Source of the DNA: Paraglomus occultum
Taxonomy: Eukaryota; Glomeromycota; Glomeromycetes; Paraglomerales; Paraglomeraceae
NCBI GenBank assembly: GCA_910592205.1
Contig: CAJVPJ010001245.1
Location: 1 to 11,156, forward strand
Direction: 5' to 3'
DNA length: 11,156 nt
Part shown: positions 7,501 to 11,156 of the stretch, piece after piece
Layout of the letters: each line of letters starts with the position of its first letter
Numbering within the stretch: the stretch's first letter is position 1
Position numbers and translations under genes: made by a program
The notes under the pieces: generated by a model
Database searches by the model: none
What the model was told of the DNA's origin: nothing
The model's input: only the letters and a program-made list of their open reading frames with translations

Positions 7501-10186
7501 TAGTCAATGTCTTGAGAGTATTCGCTCTAACTAATCCAACTTCATCTCCAAGAAGAGCAATTAAATAAGGAAGAAGTCTATCTAATTTGAATTCGTCCTC
7601 CAAATGCTGTCCAATAGCCAGTAGCATATCCAGTGCGTGTAGCCTTGATGATGGATATGCAGTGTTTCTTATCTTGGCACATATTAATGACAGGAATATA
7701 AGAGCACCATCATCTTCAAGGCAAGATAATATGAAGTTAATAGAGTGTTAAAAGTAGAATTAAAACTGTTAACAAAGTTGCTCCCATAATATTATATCAG
7801 GCATTACCTGCTTTTTCTTTGGTCTTTTTACGAGACGAAACTAATGATGTGTCATAGTTGGGAATATTGAGGTGAACTGATAGAGCAGTCTATGTATCAG
7901 ATTAAAGTACGTAAATATATATCACATTATGACACTTACGTTGTTAACTAACGACAGTCATAAGCTTACCGCATTATTTAACAACACGGATGATTCTAAT
8001 TATGAAAATAAATAAGTGCGTAATTATTAGAGATGTTAATCTACCGAACATTGCTCCATAATTAATCCAGCTGTAATATTACAATCGCAGTCTTACCAGG
8101 TGCTAATTTTTTTGACCTCTCCCCAACTTTCCCATTCCTCCCTTTAATATCTTCCTCCATACTTCCATCGTCCTCTTCAGCTCCGTTGCCATTAAAAAAT
8201 CCAAGGAAAAATGCAATCTTATCAAATTCATTGTATATCCTTTCAATCTTGTCATCCGCATCAGTATTAATGATAGTATTTTGTACTTCGGAAGATTCTC
8301 GCGTGCGAGGAGCGTTTGTTGGGAGAGTAACTCCTATGTCGTGAGATCTATTATGATGATCAGTAACTGAAGCAACATATTGATGGAGAAATGTACTGAA
8401 ATATATTGGAAACGCAGTGCCGCGCCTAATAACAAAAGTTCGATGTGTACAGAATATGAGTTCAAGCTTTAAACACGCTTAATAATAATACATATGAGAA
8501 AAATTTGTCATCCTTCCAGACCTACCATTCGTGAAGATATTGTTCAGCAGTAAATCGTTTAGTTGGGTCAATGTTTATCATATGTTTCACCATAGCCTGT
8601 AATGTGAATCAAGACTATATCAATACTTGACTTGACATATGCAATTCATCACGAAAATTAGCTTACTTTAATATCCGGATCCTCTATTTTATCAAGATAT
8701 ACCCCAGGATCATATTCACCGGTACGATATTTAAATAATTGTGACAAAGAGAATATTGGTGTACCTTCTAAAAAGAGCTCAGCTATCACGCAGCTAATGT
8801 TAATGAGTGACAAAGTTAGCATAATCCGAAATATTGACTTGAGATGTGCAAATCAAATAGATTGTCAGATACCCAAGAGAGAATATATCCATAGCTGAAG
8901 TAATTGAGCCCTCTTTCCCGCCAACTTCAGGTTCACACTACAATTTGGAGAGGTAAAAAGATGATTGATATCTTAAGCATGCGTGTATTTTCGACATTTA
9001 ACCGATAATACCTTAATTTTGTCTACGCCAATGCCCGGTTTATAAAACCTTTCAGGAGCTAGATAACACGTTCTTCTCGATGAGTTGTCAAAGAAGAAGG
9101 AGAAATCTGCAGGATTATCCTAGTTTAAATAGACGTGGTTGGTACGTATTAAAGCCATGAAGACAAAAATACAAGTGACATTCTAAGCCAATCGGTAGCG
9201 TCAGCAAACATGATCGTAAACGACATACTTCCGGCAAATAAGTTGGTTTAATGGATCCCGAGAAATCGGCAAGGTAAACCCAATTCCAAGACGTTACCAA
9301 GACATTTTCGGTTTTAATATCTCCGTGATATATCTAAAGTAAATTGATTATACGTGTTAAGGTTGTCATGGAGCAATAAACGATATTGACGGACTAACTT
9401 GATCTTTCATCTTACTCCATGCATATGCGCATCATGCACTCCACATAGCAATTGATATGTTATCCATTTTTTCTCTGTGAGATTCAGAAAAGGACGAGTA
9501 CTACAGACAAATATCATAACAGTTGTTTGAATAACACGAGCGTTTCTTAAATACCAAAATATACAATTCACATCTAAAATACTCAAGCATTAGAAATTAC
9601 CACATTACACACACCTTATTCTATCATACAAACTACTAAAAAAATATTGCCGTATTAAATATCCAGCCTTCTCTGTCTCTATGATTCGCTGATACGGGAA
9701 GGCATTGGGAACTTCCAAAAGAGCCTCTCGCTCCTCTGGTCCGACGTGAGAACAGTGTTGAAAGAATTAGCATAACGACAATGAACAACTCTAGAATCCA
9801 AGCACTTTAAATCGCCCAATGCCAAACACGCATTCACTCTCTCAATCCTCTCACAAATGGTCCCATTTCCCACATTCCCACCTTCAAGCGCTCTTACAAT
9901 ATTAGCTAATGATATTCCCGGTTCAGGTTTAATAAATATTTTTACAACAACAGCGCCATCTTTATGTCGACCGCGAATAGTTTTCATGAACCGCGCACTG
10001 CTTAGACTATTACATTTGAGGGACCCCAATTTAACAACACATGAGTTTATTTCGTTAGCTACGGAATTCGACAGGACGGGAATACCGTTACCTTTCACCA
10101 TACTGAATATCGCCCAATTCACTGACGTAGCTGGTGATTCCTGCCGTTGCTATTGATGCTGTCGTGCTTGATATGTTATTACCCAT
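2488..10186 (-). CDS. VPS15: Vps15 / PIK3R4, scaffold pseudokinase of the Vps34 PI3-kinase complex (complete, 32 exons)
   Basis: Spliced product of 1614 residues with every exon phase consistent. Vps15 anchors the lipid kinase Vps34 and Vps30/Beclin on endosome, vacuole and phagophore membranes, where PI3P is made for sorting and autophagy (family knowledge). Seen here: N-terminus MGNNIS (Gly2 and Ser6 fit N-myristoylation), a divergent kinase domain to about residue 300, HEAT repeats about 430-805, a polar linker about 805-1130, and WD repeats about 1135-1614. Near-diagnostic stretches are [31 protein letters not shown] and [10 protein letters not shown]. The start ATG at 10186-10184 has A at -3 and G at +4; the stop TGA is at 2490-2488. 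The length is in the usual fungal range and longer than the animal protein (about 1360). No disabling change is seen, so it is probably functional. Exon borders come from splice consensus, phase and remembered family similarity, not from transcripts. Confidence 0.93.
4603..5740 (-). other. VPS15: Vps15 polar linker between HEAT and WD40 regions (exons 21-25)
   Basis: Residues about 862-1132. It opens with an acidic, Lys-rich helical stretch ([12 protein letters not shown], then [18 protein letters not shown]), a block also typical of fungal Vps15. It passes through [15 protein letters not shown] and ends in a low-complexity part rich in Ser, Thr, Asn and Pro, mostly in the 545-nt exon 25. It is presumably disordered. 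Several SP and TP pairs are present, but no specific binding motif can be named. Confidence 0.75.
5228..5241 (-). other. VPS15: Candidate 14-nt microexon of VPS15
   Basis: The preceding exon ends in phase 0 (donor AGA|GTAAGC at 5326). The next exon can only enter in phase 2 (acceptor CTCAG|T at 5148), because the reading frame it needs has a stop just upstream. A 14-nt exon between GGTAG and GTATTT adds two bases to the phase and leaves introns of 85 and 80 nt, both typical of this gene. It encodes AIPT plus part of a Ser. The prediction rests on phase only. Confidence 0.55.
5837..7889 (-). other. VPS15: Vps15 HEAT-repeat solenoid (exons 12-20)
   Basis: Residues about 430-805 form amphipathic helix pairs. 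Recognisable blocks in order: LNIPNY (about 426), [60 protein letters not shown] (about 640-658), [25 protein letters not shown] (about 699-718), [17 protein letters not shown] and ENVKEPLSRAVF. These match the order in animal and fungal Vps15, where the solenoid bridges the pseudokinase and WD40 domains. Exon 20 then runs into a basic, Ser-rich stretch that starts the linker. Confidence 0.9.
7374..7495 (-). other. VPS15: GC-AG intron in VPS15
   Basis: The minus-strand donor reads TTG|GCAAGT, the classic sequence of the rare GC donor class, and the acceptor reads TTGACAG|CTACTA. The nearby GT, 4 nt downstream, leaves phase 1, which does not match the phase-0 acceptor. The GC donor restores the frame and joins LKTLTN to [10 protein letters not shown], whose length matches the equivalent animal segment as I remember it. 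Confidence 0.8.
7970..7995 (-). other. VPS15: 26-nt microexon of VPS15
   Basis: It lies between acceptor ATTAG and donor GTAAGC, with flanking introns of 101 and 80 nt. It adds about nine residues (ESSVLLNNA) between the acidic linker and the conserved LNIPNY block. Incoming phase 1 and outgoing phase 0 both fit the neighbouring exons, and no simpler join keeps the frame. Confidence 0.65.
8526..10186 (-). other. VPS15: Vps15 divergent protein-kinase domain (exons 1-9)
   Basis: Residues about 26-300. The glycine loop is degenerate ([10 protein letters not shown]). The beta-3 lysine is Lys54 in [10 protein letters not shown] conserved family block [13 protein letters not shown] opens exon 3. 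The catalytic loop reads HGDIKTEN (Asp147, Asn152), with Gly where active kinases have Arg in HRD. The metal-binding motif position reads ADFSGSIKP (Asp165) instead of DFG; as I recall, Vps15 proteins normally show DFASFKP there. The activation segment continues as PTYLPEDNPADF, then a C-lobe with CYLAPERFY and [17 protein letters not shown]. Loss of HRD and DFG is normal for Vps15, which works mainly as a scaffold and regulator of Vps34. Confidence 0.9.
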
Positions 10187-10825
10187 GGTTGTTAATGAGT
10201 GCTGCGACGTGAAATCTGATCGGAGGGCTCGTTCATAGCACAGTCGCCACCTTGATCACGGGAAAGTAACTAGAGTCGACTTGATCATGAGATAACGATA
10301 AGATTAGATTACCATTATAGTACCTATTACCAATAGGAAACCAAATAGCGTTACCGCGGCGCTCATGTCATAGTAAACATTCTGCTGCTACTTGACGTTT
10401 GCAAGCAAAAATATTAAATTGCATAATAATGACTTGACCTTTAATCCGATACGGTTATTATGAGCACACATTCTGACATGCACATTTGACACTTCCCTTG
10501 ATATTTTAATTTATGGTCTTCAATTGGGATAACCTTATCAAAGAAAAGTAAATGCTTTTACAGTAGAATCCAATTATCTACAGGATTCTTGCATTCACAA
10601 CGCAGCTATTACTATTGCGTTTTAAATACTATTATCCAATGTCAAATGAAAGCAATCACGATGAAGAGTTGAGCAAGATAATTTTGCGAATGCATATGCA
10701 TGGATCGTTTTGGGAGAGGTATAAAAACAATGTTAGGAAACGCGAAACCAACTGAAATTGACAATTAAGCTTAAACTGACCAGAACGTAGTTACGCATTT
10801 TATTCAGTATCATAAATTTCAAATA
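10187..10825. other. VPS15 upstream region
   Basis: Non-coding stretch 5' of VPS15. Just before the start codon the minus strand reads AACAACC, a favourable context. An inverted CCAAT motif (ATTGG on the minus strand) falls near 10330. GATA-like motifs lie at about 10295-10310. A small hairpin has arms AGAATCC (10565-10571) and GGATTCT (10583-10589). No convincing TATA box is seen for VPS15 itself. Confidence 0.4.
10690..10727 (+). promoter_or_regulatory. Palindrome plus TATA-like box, facing right
   Basis: A perfect 12-bp palindrome ATGCATATGCAT (10690-10701) sits 18 bases before TATAAAAA (10720-10727) on the plus strand. The arrangement resembles a core promoter with an upstream factor site and would drive transcription toward the small ORF at 10826. 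Both motifs are AT-rich and could be chance. Confidence 0.3.
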
Positions 10826-10960
10826 ATGACTGCTATATATATATTCAAATGGTCTACCCTGGAAAGAAAGTCTAACAGTAAACGTGCAACTCTTGTTGAT
10901 ACATTTAATATATCTAATGAAGAAGTAAACCCCTTGAGTAAAACTCGTAAAAGTAAATAA
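10826..10960 (+). CDS. Small ORF of 44 codons, unknown
   Basis: ATG at 10826 and TAA at 10958-10960. The product is basic, starts MTAIYIFKWSTLERK and ends LSKTRKSK, with no signal peptide or membrane segment. A TATA-like box lies about 100 bases upstream, and AATAAA (10956-10961) overlaps the stop codon. A 12-codon frame (10730-10768) precedes it. It would be transcribed toward the neighbouring minus-strand gene, which ends at 10969. There is no family match that I know of, and a chance ORF is quite possible. Confidence 0.25.
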   Translation: MTAIYIFKWSTLERKSNSKRATLVDTFNISNEEVNPLSKTRKSK

Positions 10961-10968
10961 ACCGCAAT

Positions 10969-11156
10969 TTACAAGAGCGTTTGTGTCACTACAATAAAAC
11001 GATGTTAATATTGTAAGTTGACTTTATTTGTATCAACATGTTTACATGTAACCGTACCTGCAGCTGAATCCAAATCATCACTATTTCTCGGTTTAGGCAA
11101 AGCTCCAGTAGGTAAGAGTGTGCTGGAATATTTACTTACCTTCTCGAGACGTGATA
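10969..11156 (-). CDS. C-terminal end of an unidentified gene (partial, runs off the right edge)
   Basis: Minus strand. The frame is open from the edge to 11058 and reads SRLEKVSKYSSTLLPTGA, then LPKPRNSDDLDSAA. A donor GCAG|GTACGG at 11057 and an acceptor TTGTAG at 10989 give a 69-nt intron, the size typical of VPS15 introns here. The last exon (10988-10969) adds VTQTLL and a TAA stop. The tail is polar and not identifiable. Alternatives: no splicing, which adds about 18 residues before a stop, or use of the strong donor GAGAAG|GTAAGT at 11139. The gene would lie upstream of VPS15 in the same orientation, with about 780 bases between them. Confidence 0.45.

Larger units (their letters stand above)
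2488..10186 (-). other. VPS15: Splice map of VPS15 (32 exons, 31 introns)
   Basis: Exons in coding order, high to low coordinate: 10186-10092, 10006-9882, 9735-9615, 9500-9416, 9333-9229, 9119-9012, 8937-8873, 8793-8667, 8596-8526, 8425-8097, 7995-7970, 7889-7808, 7713-7496, 7373-7203, 7129-7067, 6989-6781, 6646-6552, 6479-6336, 6265-6120, 6036-5837, 5740-5633, 5539-5497, 5428-5327, 5241-5228, 5147-4603, 4514-4443, 4366-4280, 4192-4022, 3945-3751, 3671-3271, 3163-2931, 2776-2488. The lengths sum to 4845 nt (1615 codons with stop). Introns total 2854 nt, average 92 nt. All have GT-AG borders except 7374-7495, which is GC-AG. The least certain exons are 5241-5228 and 7995-7970, which are very short and lie in poorly conserved linkers. 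Confidence 0.85.

Noticed and set aside
9679-10122. A continuous minus frame of 147 codons at the start of VPS15
   Set aside because: It reads through introns 1 and 2. The family block [13 protein letters not shown] resumes in another frame after 9735, so the intervening residues are intronic.
9857-10156. Plus-strand frame of 99 codons opposite VPS15 exons 1-2
   Set aside because: Antisense to clearly coding kinase-domain exons and without recognisable motifs.
11123-11139. A 17-nt intron starting at the strong donor GAGAAG|GTAAGT
   Set aside because: Far too short to splice, and the sequence through it is open in the frame that continues downstream.
1-11156. CRISPR arrays, tRNA or rRNA genes, operons
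   Set aside because: No repeat-spacer pattern, cloverleaf or rRNA segment was recognised by eye, and the gene structure is eukaryotic.

Overview
The window reads as nuclear DNA of an intron-rich, AT-rich eukaryote, most likely an early-diverging fungus. Mucoromycota (Glomeromycotina or Endogonales type) is my inference; the phylum cannot be proved from the sequence. Evidence: one large gene on the minus strand is split by 31 short introns (68-154 nt) with spliceosomal borders. Its product is a complete Vps15 (PIK3R4) in the fungal style. Pieces of a Tc1-type transposon lie nearby. There is no sign of bacterial gene layout.

Layout from left to right. 49-675 (minus): an unrecognised reading frame of about 205 codons broken by one in-frame stop. 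885-1766 (minus): a decayed, shortened Tc1/mariner element with a transposase N-terminal half, one frameshift, one nonsense codon and candidate terminal repeats. 1770-2487: no gene seen, apart from a short 10-bp-period repeat just downstream of VPS15. 2488-10186 (minus): VPS15, rebuilt here exon by exon as 32 exons and 4845 coding nt including the stop, giving 1614 residues. All exon phases agree from ATG to TGA. 10187-10968: upstream region of VPS15, holding an orphan 44-codon plus-strand ORF with a TATA-like box and a 12-bp palindrome. 10969-11156 (minus): probably the last two exons of another gene that runs off the right edge.

VPS15 has four parts: a myristoylatable N-terminus with a divergent kinase domain, a HEAT-repeat solenoid, a Ser/Thr/Asn-rich linker, and a C-terminal WD40 propeller. 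In known eukaryotes it is the scaffold of the class III PI3-kinase (Vps34) complexes that drive autophagy and endosome-to-vacuole sorting. The right-hand gene and VPS15 lie head-to-tail. I see no cluster of functionally linked genes and no convincing new system. The points worth a second look are details of gene structure (a GC-AG intron, a 14-nt microexon, an altered DFG-position motif), the broken left-hand frame, the transposon remnant, and the small ORF.
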